From the NCBI GenBank assembly GCA_035772405.1, contig JAYKKM010000221.1, positions 1,058,501 to 1,122,500 of the forward strand: DNA of 64,000 nt. The letters are read 5' to 3'. The first letter of the stretch is position 1; each line of letters starts with the position of its first letter. The notes beneath the pieces are model-generated. The model did no database searches and was not told the origin of the DNA. It saw nothing but the letters and a program-made list of their open reading frames with translations. This document shows positions 21,016-33,400 of this stretch, one piece after another. This stretch comes from Chrysogorgia sp. JL179-B06 (taxonomy: Eukaryota > Cnidaria > Anthozoa > Scleralcyonacea > Chrysogorgiidae). Made by a program: the position numbers and the translations under genes.

Positions 21016-23271
21016 ATAACAAGTTGTGCAAATTAACAATGTTATTTGAATGATTCCTGTAAATTGAATGATACATGCATATTGCATACATACAGAAACA
21101 AAAATAGAGATTGTGTAAAATAGTTTATTAAACTAAATATGTCAATATTTTCAATAATTGATTAACTAAATATGTCAACAACATACTGTACTGGTAGGTT
21201 TTAAAATCTACTTAAAAATATTTCTCAACAGTACATTATCGGTCCCAATTAATGGACATTCAAACAACTGGCCCAGGTTAACATCTTGTTTTAGGAACTC
21301 ACACATATTTCACTAAAAGATCATTTAAAACTAAGTAACGATATTCGGTTGAAACACTACGTTTATTTATTTCCTACTAAGCTGTGGACCTAGTTACTCT
21401 GTCATAATTCATCACAGGAATTATAGATCTAATGAAGGCATGAGTCAATGTGTCAAAGACTTTGGAAGAGTTTTGCAAGAAATAACTAAACGTAGTGTCA
21501 ATTTTCACTAAAAATTCAATTAACATTATAAAAACATGAAATTTTCAGTTATATTATCAATGTTTTGTTTCAATAAAATGTTCTAACTGTTTTCATCCTT
21601 TATCTTCCTACCAATTGCACGCCTTTCATTTCTCCATGTTGGTGCCATAATGCCATTGTTGCCTCATTGGTGTATTCTATAGAAGTGCTTCAGGACATGA
21701 GCTGAAAATACAGTAAATAAGTATATAAATTTTAAAATATTAATGAGAGGGATATAGTCCTACAGGTATAAGAGATATTTCTAGAGGTATTTTTAAAAAA
21801 TTCAAGTGTAGAGGTACAGTACTGTAGCTCTACATACTTGCTTTTGTTAATTACTTTTTCATTTGAAAGGAAATAATGAAAGAGAAGTAATAGACATGAG
21901 AAAAAACAAACTTGACCTATAAACCTTATAAAACTTAAACTTATAAAACTTATAAACATTAAAACCTATAACATTGACCTATAATCCAGAACCATAGTGA
22001 TAAATTAGGCAGATATGCATACGGTACCAGTCAATTTAACAATTAGACAACAAGGCACAAGTGTTCTATGCAAGCCAAGTTGTCTAACGCTCATCACAAG
22101 TTAATTGTTTTAGTATAAACAAACTAGTCAGTCAAACTTAAAATATGAAAATAAAGACAAACCGCAAAGTTTCTACATTGTTTTGATTTTCAAAACTGGT
22201 GCTTAATCACTATAAGTGGTCTATCACAAATAGACCCATAGTAGCATAGCCAATTAGCATTGGCGACAGACCACTAGTTTAAGTTTGTTGTCTTGATGCC
22301 ATTGAATGATAATTATCCAATGATTTTGGTGTTACCGTGCTCTCTAAATTTAGATTACAACAAAAACCTGGTATTATTAAAGACTTGAGGGGACTTTTTG
22401 AGAGAGGCATAATAGGTCTCTTATTGTTAAAATTCAAACACATGTATAACAACACATATTTTTTCTAAGGAAAGTCCTAAAGTAAGTTATCGGCACTTCG
22501 AGCATTAATTGAGAATCCCTTTCGTACATTTTTTCATACATTACTGTATATCCTGGCTTTTGTCCATGTTTTGTGGTGGGCACCAATATTTATTATAATC
22601 TGATTGCATTTTCTGCTTAGTGAATCAATCTTTTGCTGATGGTAGCAAGTAGCAACACAATTTAAAAGTAATGTAATTATAACCAATTTCAATTTTTTAA
22701 TTACCGTAAAGCCAATTTCTGACCAATTATTAGTTTGACCTTCACACATTCCAGATAAGGATGGCATTCCTTGCTTTTCCCTGTGACTGATAACTGGGCC
22801 AGAATATATTTCCAAATAAGGCTGACAATAAATTGGAAGTCTTCATGAATTACAGTAATAGATTTCTATGTGCAAATAGCACATTGTGTCGGTCACAAGA
22901 AACTACATATCACTTCAATATGCCATGCAAAAACTTGACAGATATAATGTAAAATCTCACTCTCTAAATTATGGTACAGGGGGAAATACATATTATTTCA
23001 ATATTTCCTCAACTAATTCAAACTAGATAATACTGGGAAATGAACCCTGCGACCCTGGCAATATACAGTACACCAGCACACTGACCGACTGAACTATGGG
23101 AGCTTGGCTACAAGTTCAGTATATACCTGTACGACCATGGTGGAAATGCCAAGAATGAAGTGAATGGGTTTATTACTGAGAATATTTGGTACTTACACTC
23201 AATTAAGGCTCCTGATGGTTTTAAACATGAATGCATAACTATATTAGACTAAAGTACTTCAAGGACCATCT

Positions 23272-23470
23272 GTACACGGTACGATTTGTCGTATACGATT
23301 GTCATCTTGGTGTATGTGATCAAACTGTACACGCATGTCAACATTCAACATCGAATCAGAAACAAGAATTATGTTGTGTGCAAACAATTGCATACGCCAG
23401 TACGACTATCATATACAACAATGTATGCCAGAATGACAATCGTATACGATGAATTGTATCGTGTAGAAGG
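23272..23470. repeat. imperfect inverted repeat
   Basis: TACACGGTACGATTTGTCGT near 23273 pairs with a complementary stretch ending near 23468 (GTATACGATGAATTGTATCG). Central sequence contains TACACGCATG and CATACGCCAG. Probably a small hairpin MITE within the inner CACTGT element. Confidence 0.5.
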
Positions 23471-25347
23471 GCCATAAGGAAGCCTAGTTAGTAAGTACTC
23501 GTACTTACTCGTACCAAGACGAGTCAGGGGTGTGACACAGGCTAGTCTTGTAGTTGCATTTTTCTTAACTGGTTCCAGTTGGTTTATCACACTTACAATT
23601 TTCCTTCACTATAACTTTAATATGTCATCCAATTAATGTAGTGTAAATGCCAAATATTCTCAGTAAAATATCCATTCACTTCATAATGGCATAATACCAT
23701 CATAATACTGAACTTGTTGCCAAGCTCCTGTCATAGGACTCCATAATCCCAAGAGCTGTGGGCTGTGGCTTAATTTGATTTCCAGCTACTAAACTGTTAG
23801 GCCTTGAAGTTATATTTTTCACAACCAATCTCAGTTGCATCTTCACACTCAAAGTTTTCCTTCACTATAACTTCAACATGCCAACCAGCAACCAGTTTCT
23901 CTTATAATTAAATCAGTTTAATTGCTTTGATGAAGAGCAAGATTTAATATAATAAACAGTTCTAGTGCATTTTCCTTCAGGGGCTTAACTGGCTCATAAG
24001 ACCTTTTTCAGCAAACTTTCAAAGGTCTTATGAGCAATTGACGAAAGCTGATCAATATAAATGTTTCAACAGCGACTCACTCGACGAATAATGTCAATGG
24101 CGTCCAAAATTAATGGTGATTCGCAATTATAAAACACAGATTTAAGTATTATTAAACATTAAGAGAGCAGTAGATTATCACCAAAGTCATTAACAAATTA
24201 TATACAACTCACCAGTCGCAGCAATCACGCGCCCAGATACGCTTTCCTGCCACCTTTAGGCGGTTTGACTTTGACCACTGCTTTGAAAACAACAGTGATC
24301 AACTGCATGCCTTCTTTCTTCGGATTAAACGAGCATAATCGCGAACAAAATCTTTAGCAAGGAAAGTCGTCTAGTTGGTAGAAGTCCAGCGGATCAATAC
24401 GTATTTCATCTCGCTTGTAGATAGGTTTCATACGTCAAATAAAGTTATAAAGATACGACCTTCTCTTCGCACGCAGAACATGTAAAATCGCGAAGTGACG
24501 AATGCGAAATATTGCGGCCATAACATCACGCGTCACTCTGATCACGTGCTATGTGGAATAAAGTACTGGTCGGCATTTTGATACATGTTCAGAAAGATTT
24601 TGACAATGTTGTCAGCTTGGCGGAGCCTGAGGATTTCAGTATTATTTTAGACCAGATTGGTGTAATATTAGACATATTTGGTGTGTAGACAACCATATAT
24701 AAAGACAATGATGCATTCAATTTCATTTATGATGTTAGTGAAATCAGCTATTCAGTTGTTTTTCATGCATTACTAAAACAGAATACAGAATAGTTCATAA
24801 TTATTCAAATATTTTTGAATAGAATAATTTTATATATTTAATTAGCAATTTTTACCTCAACTTATCCACAAATCAAGAAAAACTATAATGACTCCAAGAA
24901 AGAGCATAATAACTCCAACAAAGAGTGCTATGACTCTAACAAAGAGTCCTCGGACTCCAACAAAGAGTGCTGTGACTCCAACAAAGAGTGCTATGATTCT
25001 AACAAAGAGTCCATCGACTCCTCCAGGAGTCCTTTAACTCCTAGAAAGAGTTCATGGAGTCCACTAACGTGTCATTTTGACCCCATGTTGGGGTCAAAAC
25101 AACCCTTAGAGTCAAAACCACTCCTTGAAGGGTCAAAATGACCCTTCGAGGAAAGGTGCTGAAATGACTCCTTGGGGTCAAAACGACTCTTTTTAATTTA
25201 CAGTGTAATTAGTCAAAATTACTCCTTCCTGGGGTTACTTTAACTCCGAAAGTGGAGTTAAAATAACTCCAATGAAGTTACTCCATCCTAAGTAGTCAAA
25301 ATTACTCCCTTTCCTGGGTTATTTTAACTCCTTGAAAATAACAGTGT

Positions 25348-25877
25348 ATCTTTTTCATATTTGCTGTGAAGTCTGAGTCAGTTGACTTGATGTTGTTGAC
25401 CCTGACGTGTGAATTTTTCATTTGCCAGTGTATTGATATCATATGCGTTTTAGTGAGGTCAACACCACTTGGAATAGTGCATACGTTCTCCATTGCTGGG
25501 TTGCTGCCACCATACGCGAGTCCATTAGTCATGCCAGTCTTGTACCCTATGAACTTGTCCCAACCACCGTCGTCGTTTGATATAATTGTCTCCCAATTTG
25601 ATTCTGTGGTTCTCAAAGGCAACCACACTACGACAAAAATGGAAAGATCACACCATTGCATGCTGGGGCAGTTAAAGCGAAGGCCTGATTCGAGTGGAAA
25701 TGGTGTCAACTCGGGGGATAGAAAACTACGATAAAAAAACTAAACATAACTATTGATAACAAAACTATTGATACCAACAATAGGACCATAAGTTGGGTTG
25801 TTTTGCACTAACACATTTGTCGCGTCACCGATGGCTTTCACTTTGGAACTATTACTATGAAAGTCTACGTTTTTCAT
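25348..25877 (-). pseudogene. 5' part of lectin-like (LamG/ConA-type) gene of element B
   Basis: Reading minus from ATG 25877 (MKNVDFHSNSSKV) the frame meets TAG at 25740-25742 and continues in the same frame through MQWCDLSIFVVVWLPL, NWETIISNDDGGWDKFIGYK and MISIHWQMKNSHVRVNN to the E1 junction, resuming at 11856. The beta-rich pattern with a conserved W-D-K-F-I-G strand, an H-x-x-x-W strand and a final EFYGMKI strand resembles a LamG/concanavalin-A lectin fold, which viruses use in attachment fibres. That function is inferred from the fold only. The internal TAG looks like a point lesion because coding character continues on both sides. The ATG overlaps a TGA as ATGA. Confidence 0.5.
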
Positions 25878-26202
25878 GGCGTGCCATGAAGCTTCACCAA
25901 GCCTAGCTTTGGCGTTTCTCTACCAAAGGCGATTTGAGTTTACTTTTATTATCGTACTCCGCGTCGAACGCCGGCCCTATTACTTTACTCACCAAGGGGA
26001 GAACCCTTGGTAGCGTAAAATGGACGCTTGATAAAAATTTCACGATGAAATTATATACACGATCCTTTTGGCTTTGTCCTAACTAGTATATATAATTAAT
26101 AAAAAATATGCACATAGTTTCAATGACAACAACAATATAAATCAGGCCACTGGTCATTTGGTAAAATATATTTTGTTTGATTTAAAGTACATAATATAAG
26201 TG

Positions 26203-29200
26203 TCATGCTTCGTGCCATTGTGCTTCGTCACAGTTCTGAAAATGAATAAAAAGGGGAGTCAAAAATAAAATGTGATAGACAAAAAATTGACACGAAATAG
26301 AAAGATATGAGTATAATGTACGTCACAAAGGAAAATTTATAGAAATATACTGTACCTTACCTTGTATCTTGATGGTTTGTGAGGTGCATATTTTAGGAAT
26401 TCTGTTATGGGTTCTTCGACTTCTTCAGTGATATTATTATTAACACAACGACATGCCTCTATAAACGATATTGTAGATTTGATAATATTATACCTCCACT
26501 GGAAATATTCAAACCAAATAGCTAGATTTGTACATGACTACCGAATATACAGTATGTTAGAATCCCACCAACACGTCCAACCTGACCAGAACCAGTTGCA
26601 AAAAAATCAACTGTCAGGCTGGAATTAAACCCGCGACCTGGGTAATTTTCACCAGCCCTCTAAACAATTGAGCTACAGTATGGCAAGTAAATTCCCAACT
26701 AGAAGGCCTGATAGTTGGATTGTTTGCAACTGATGGGTTACATATACATGTATTTATCACATCGACAATATCACTATCAAATGCGAAATATCCATGTTAT
26801 TTTTCATTATTATATAAAAGCTATACACATGTCTGGTTCAGACGTAATTGTTCTGACTCGAATAAACACAAAATCCTAACAAGAGTAAAGTGTTATTGCT
26901 GCAAAATAAATTGCTGCAAAATAAATGACAACAAACATTACAAAAGTAAATTTTAGTAATCCACATTAAACAACAGAAAATGCTAGTCAGGTGTTTTGAC
27001 AAAACTATTGACTTTCTATTATTTAAACTGAGTTTTTGAATGTTATCTGACACTGGTCATGCGAGTCAAATTAGATTTGCATTATTATCTATTTAACTAA
27101 AAATAGTTTTGGTAAAGTTTAACTTGAGTATTTTAATTTTACGTCTAACAATAAATCTAACAATAATATCATATAAATAAATGTTAGGATTAAATAAAAT
27201 CAATATGTTGCCATGAAAATAAATAAGAATCCCATCTGGTGATAAGTCATTAAATCGAAGTTTTTTTTTAAATATAATTATTAGGAAATAAGGATAGGAT
27301 ATTATAATGAATATCTCCACAAGGCCTTCCTTAACCAAAGCAAGCTTGCTTGTTGCTAAATTGAAGGTGGTAGAAAAACTCTTTAACCCTTAACTTTTGT
27401 GACTTGGTCATGCGAGTCACCACCACATTGCATGGCCATATAATAAAAACCATATTAACCTCATTTGGTTAAAAACCACAGGCAGAATAATTTAACTGTA
27501 AAGGTTTCCATATGATGCTAATAAAGACAGACTATTTGATTGGTGATAAAATTTGATTGGTGATGCTAATAAAGACAGACTATTTGATTGGCAAATTATG
27601 ATTGTGAGGGTACAACAAAGGGATATACTAATATACTTCATTAGGGTGGTCCTTATTTTATTTATTTTTTGTATAGTCTCACCCTCTTAAATGGTTGCAA
27701 TTGGGTTAAAAATGGTGTGTATAAAATTGTATTAAAAACCATTAATATTTAGGGTTAGGTCAAGATCCGTATGAGAAAAATCAGTCAAATTATCCAATAT
27801 ACTATAATAAGTCCTGAGGGGAGTATCGGATTGGTCTAAAAATCTATTAGTGAGTAGTTTAGACCTGGTTTCCTATTTGACTTTTCAAGATATAGGGCTC
27901 CAAACTTTTTTAACCAATAATACTTTTAAGAGCTTCAATGGAGCCGTATACTGTATCTAGGAAACCATACATTTTTGGCTATAAGTTTGTCTTAAAGTCA
28001 AATAAGAAACCAGGTCTAAACTACTCACTAATGGGTTTTTAGACCAATCCAACACGGACCCCTGAGGACTTATAGCATATATTGGACAATTTGGCTGATT
28101 TTTCTCATACGGATACTATAATCAATAGTTTTTAATACAATTTTACACACAGCATTTTTAACCCAATTGGAACCATTTAAGAGGGTGAGATTATACAAAA
28201 TAAAAAAAAATAAGGACAACCCTAATACTTCATGGTAACAATACATATAGTCTCCCACCATATTTTACGGTTAGGATTAGGGTTATGGTTAGGATTAGGG
28301 GTATAAAAAAACAGATGGAAACCTGGTCTAGTGTTACCATGAAGTATATACCACAACAAAGTGAAATGTTGGCACTCACCATTTCCTCTTGAAACCTTCA
28401 TCATTGAGGTGACAACTAAGACAACACTTCCAGGTCCTCAACAGTCAATTGGTTTAGGAACGATATCTTCTAGCATGTCATTCCCACTGACACCCAAAGA
28501 GCTTCATCTTGTTTCTCCATGATTGTGTCTAGTCTTGTTAATAAACTTCTTTGAAAATCTACAAAAAGAAATATAGAAAGCAACTTTAAAAAATCATATA
28601 AAACATGAGTTCACATCATGGGGCTGCATGTTTACATGAAGCCATGTTAGCTCCCAAATCGGTACAACCCATCTACGAATAAACCCTTGGCGCCAGTTGT
28701 TCAAAAGGTGATGAGCTTACAGTAACACAGAATTATTTGGCATTCAATTGTAAGAATTATGATGACCAATTATCACAGGCAAAAATATTTAAATTTTCTG
28801 TTCAAACATTGTACAAATTTAGAAATATTTTATTGTTTTGCCTTTGTTCTCAAATAAAATAAGCAGCTGGTTAAATGTTATTTCACAGTTAGCACTAATC
28901 GCCCTTTAAACAACCAGCCCATGTTCACATTTACACAATTGCCGGTTTACATAAATACATAAGCAAAGATATAACAGCATAAATGAAAATATATTCACCA
29001 TTAGAAGGCTACATAATAATTACTATCATGGTGAAAGAAACAAAATGTATATGATAAACAATTGTGGGTAAATGTAACCAACTTTGTTTAGTTTATTAGA
29101 TTTATCACTCTTAAGTGAACGGAATAACCCAACAGGCTAAAAGCCAAATTATAGGGGTTCCGAGGACCTACGATTTTAGGTCGTTATCCGAAAGACCTGA

Positions 29201-30303
29201 AAGTCTTACCATTTGCTGATATTATTGCAAAGGCAGCACTTTCTCGTCAATTATTTTTAAGATCTTGAGTGGAGGTCCGACCCAGGATGTGAACCTGTGT
29301 CTCCCAGCTCATAGACATGTGTGGTAATCACTAGACCACAACAGCTGGTTATATATAACTTAGCCTGTCTTATCACCAGTTGACCCATGTGACTTTGTAA
29401 TAATAATATTTATTCAGGATATCCACATCACTGGAGTGTTTTTCTGTGATCATGTCCTGCAATAAGCCAAGCGCTGCAAATAAACCTTAGCAACTGTCGG
29501 TCATGATGAGCAGGAGAAATTAAAAGTTGTCGGTGAAGTGCCAAATCCTACTGGTCACACATTACAACAAGGACGCCTCAATTCTGATACAACTAACATA
29601 AATAACTGGGTATGAAGAATAGCATATTGTTGTATTTAAACTATTTCATTACATTCACTGTGCCATTAACGTCTTCGAATTAATCTCTAAATTATCTTAT
29701 CATGTATGCTCAATTGCAGCAAAACGCAACCGCTCCATAAATATTTGACCGGTCAAAATGGTCATTGAAAACTAAAAAGCAGCGGTCAAGGTGCTAATAT
29801 CGCCAGTTATTGACCGGTCATTATTTGCAGCGCTGTTATATGTTAGCAGATTAATGACAATGTTGTTCTCAAGAACAATTATGATAACCATTAAACTAGT
29901 GTTTGTAGTTAGTGCATGGCTTTAGCCAAAATAAAATTATAAATCCCCCTTGTTTCCCAAACAATTAAATTATATTACATATTTGTATACTGTATCGTAT
30001 ATTTGCAAGTATTTTTTATATCATAAAAATATCAAATACATTATAATGTTATTTACATTTATATTATTAATATATATAATTGGAATTAAATATTCCAATA
30101 AATATCACCACCCACTAATTAATTAATTTTATATAAGGTGAAGTATGTATTATATATAAATATAATTAAGAATATTAAAATACATTATAATTCATTTTAT
30201 ATCATAGAAGATCATTATTTTAACTTACTTTGTACTTCTCTAGACAGTCCTGAAGTGGCAAGGTTTGCACCAACTGCCAAATTATCAAAACTCTCAAATA
30301 CAG
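26203..30303 (-). pseudogene. DUF4806-type gene, E2 copy
   Basis: Exons correspond one to one with E1: 30229-30303, 28380-28558, 26361-26456 and 26203-26235 (terminal, TGA). The first exon here has CAA where E1 has a TAA stop, so it reads through to its GTAAGT donor in the phase required by the next exon. The third exon has lost six bases relative to E1 without shifting frame. Frame changes in the 28380-28558 exon remain, so this copy is also unlikely to make full-length protein. As in E1, the middle of DUF4806 is not visible. Confidence 0.55.
27642..28224. mobile_element. foldback MITE, E2 copy
   Basis: The same inverted-repeat element as in E1 at 14122-14733, with the same AGGGTGGTCC / GGACAACCCT ends and TACTTCAT flanks. 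A small internal deletion relative to E1 lies near 27755. Confidence 0.7.
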
Positions 30304-30492
30304 CTAGAAGTTTGAGAGGATGCAGAAAACAAAATTAGAAATTTAGCACATATCATACAATACCTTCATTACATATACTTAAACTATATTTGCTGTATAC
30401 ATGTAGTTTTAATCGAAATAGGCTTATCAATGTCCCAAGTTTGCATCAGGCACAGACACTGAGAATCTGTGATAATTTATCTACATGACATG

Positions 30493-33400
30493 AACATAGG
30501 TGCAATTTGTCTGCGCATGCGCCAGGTACTTTGTTTCTCCCCAGTCTCTTTCCAAACAATAACACACGGCCGACATGCGAAACCCCGCGAAATTGGAATT
30601 CGTCTCTTTAAAAAAAGATGGCGGCGGGGAAAATATTTTCAACAAATGCGATATTTATGTGTTCAGTTATCTTTCTTCTTTTGATTAATTGTGAAGCTGT
30701 TTTCTACAGTAAGAAAGGCTGCTGCATATGCAAAAAAAAGTTTCAAGAAGGAAAGCCTTTTTTTTCATCTAAAAACTACGAGTCTTTTTTTGCGGTAGTT
30801 TTTAATGTTCGTACTCCAGACTGTCGAAGTGGCGACCTCTGTAGAGCATGTTATCAGACCATAAATAAATGGAAGAAAACAGCGAAAGTATCACACCAGG
30901 TCAGTTTTGCATTCTTTATTTCAGCTTGTACGTTGTTAAACTCATCCCTTACCGGCCAAAATTAGCGGTTTACCGTGTAAGGGTTTTCCCTGGGGTTGCA
31001 TGATGCAATATGTCAATATAACTAAAGTAATTCAAACACACAAACCCAATGTTTCTTTTTCTAATATAATTTCTTAGCTTCTATGGTATTTAGCTTCATA
31101 CAAGTTCAAAATAACAATATCAATAACTAAACTATTAACTGACAGCAAGGTGGTATGGTTGTGGCATAAATTGATTAAAGTGATCTTATACTTTGCACAT
31201 TAAATTCAAAACAATCTTATAAAATTTCTCCACAAAAACAGCAAGTTGACAAGCACCTTAGAAGCGTTGGGAGACCAAAGGTAAACAATAGGATAGCTCG
31301 AATAATGAAGGGAGATGTTGCAACTGTTATGGCTAAACACTTGGAAGAAGAATTAACTGCAACAAGTAAATCAGAAGACATGGAACAAAAGATAAAATAA
31401 TTGAGACAAAGTGAGTTTACACACTGTCTCAATATGAAAATGTTCAAAGAAGCATTTTAAAAAGCATGTGCAGGGTGTTTATGCTATTTTATATAAATTC
31501 TCTCTTTTCAGGAACTGATTTAACAGAAGAAATTAGGTGTTTAAGCAACTGTATGCATGAGACCTTCCGGGTGAAGAAGCAGCCTTGTATCTATGACCCG
31601 GGCATGTTTAGGCAGTTTTGTATCAGTTCAGGTGCCACAACCGTGTTTGACAATGTCCTTGCTTCTGTCACAACACCAAGGAGATCTAAACAGAGAAATG
31701 AGCAAAACAAAAAATTAACAATTAATATAATATATACAATGTGCTTTGGTTTCAGTCAATTGAATAATTTTTTGCAACAAGATCAGTGCCGGTATTTCAT
31801 GCTGAAAAACCTAAACAAAGAGGCTTTGGACACTGAAAGATGTTTGGGTAATTCGTGCAGCAGTAGGAAATCATATTACATGAGACAGAACACTGAACCG
31901 ACACATTACGAACATTTAAACATTGAAATCAAGAATGCCATACAGGAAAAATATCTTGTCGTTTGTATAGTGGATGATTATCATTGCATTCATAGTTTAA
32001 GAAGGCCCAACGATGAAAAAACATCAGAGGCAAAGCATATGTGCACAGTTGTTGTCAAAATATTCCCTGAAATTCCAGCAATTGGTCTACCAACAAATAT
32101 GGAAGACATCCACAACCCAAAGGGGATCTCACCAGAGATATGCAGTGCTCTTATTTGCAGCCAATCCAATATGAATATGCTTAGCGATACTTTTGCCAGT
32201 ACTATGCCAGCTTGGGCTAAAGCAGCTTTTTTCGACCCAGAGAATGAGAGGGCTAGACTACACATCCATGACTATGCTTCATCTGAAAATGCCAGAAATT
32301 TACGTCTAATGGACAAAGTGCACCTTTTGGAGATGAAAGAACTGCCCCTGAAAAGTTTTCAAAATTTCAGAACTGCACTCACATGGATTACTGAAAGCTA
32401 TTTACAACAATACATGACAAAATATGTACTGCTCATGCCTGGAGATTGGCCAGCACAGTTTTATATCAGACAGGCAGTTTATAGGTCTGTGTACCCTGAT
32501 GGGAATTTTATTCAAACTGATAACACTATGTCTAACAATCAAATTCCTGATGATCATGATAAATATACTGTTAATATTGCCTCCACTATATCTAGCACAA
32601 CATCTTGGAAACGAGAAATTGATGCCATTGTACCTTTAATTGGACCACTGCACATCTCACTTAATGCTAGAGAGGATATTTGTGAGATCTATCATCCACT
32701 TATTAAGTACATATATGAACAGTTATTCCCAGGATGTCAATTGGCCTGCAAACCAAAACCCTGGAGAGTGACACTGATTATGGAAATCATTTATGGTGGG
32801 TGGACCCTCATTCGAGACACCGTTGTAGATTGCTTCAGTAAATGCAAACTACTACAATATGGAATTTTATTGAACTTACTGGACAATTATTTGCCACTTG
32901 TGTTAATTATTTATGGTGTTTCATTTAAACAAAACAACTTCAAACAATATTTCAAAGCTATTCTTCGAATATGGACAATGTTTTACTGTTTCAAGAGAAA
33001 ACATTATGACAAAGCGCCGCTGATATGGATCTCAAACATAGGATATTGGTCCAAAAACCACAGTCAACTTTATAAAACATTTCAAGAACATATTTCATGC
33101 ACAGATGAATATCCTGTTGAAAACACTCACTCTATAATAAGGTCGAATACGTATTCAGCTGATGATTGTGAAACTATATCTAAAAAGGCGAAAATGATTT
33201 TTACTTCCAAAACAGAACTGAAAAATTTTAAAATTGCATTCACTCCACCGAAAGCTTTCTCATTTACAAGAAGTGTTCTACGGTCTCTCAAAGTAAAAGC
33301 TGCAGAAATCATTGCAAACATTTTAAAGTCTGTAACAGATTCAGATGGTACTGGTACTACAGAGTTATCAACCAATCTCCAATTAAATTCTCAAAATATA

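Larger units (their letters stand above)
20424..25205. mobile_element. inner CACTGT element inserted in the E1 array
   Basis: The ends CACTGTAAATTCAAAAGAGT and ACTCTTTTTAATTTACAGTG are inverted repeats flanked by TA on both sides (20422-20423, 25206-25207). The E2 array shows the empty site CCTAAGTAGTC. Both subterminal regions (20440-21010 and 24890-25195) are arrays of a different palindromic unit, GGAGTCATTTTGACTCC. The 4.8-kb length contains no recognised transposase. One ORF-like stretch on the minus strand near 22690-22810 (VISHREKQGMPSLSGMCEGQ) could be an exon, but I could not join it to anything. Confidence 0.85.
11859..25346. mobile_element. E1: CACTGT-ended transposon inserted in element B
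   Basis: The left end CACTGTTATTTTCAGGGAGT (11859) and right end TTGAAAATAACAGTG (25346) are inverted repeats, flanked by TA at 11857-11858 and 25347-25348. Removing the element with one TA restores an open reading frame in the interrupted gene. Both ends carry long arrays of a near-palindromic 17-mer. CACTR ends, short duplications and subterminal repeats are typical of the EnSpm/CACTA-Mirage-Chapaev group; I infer that superfamily, but no DDE transposase of that type is visible, so it is probably non-autonomous. Subtracting the later insertions (15973-17147, 18853-19632, 20424-25205) leaves about 6.8 kb. Core 12101-20423 is nearly identical to E2. Confidence 0.8.

Noticed and set aside
25366..25734. 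122-codon plus-strand ORF
   Set aside because: Antisense shadow of the lectin-like gene.
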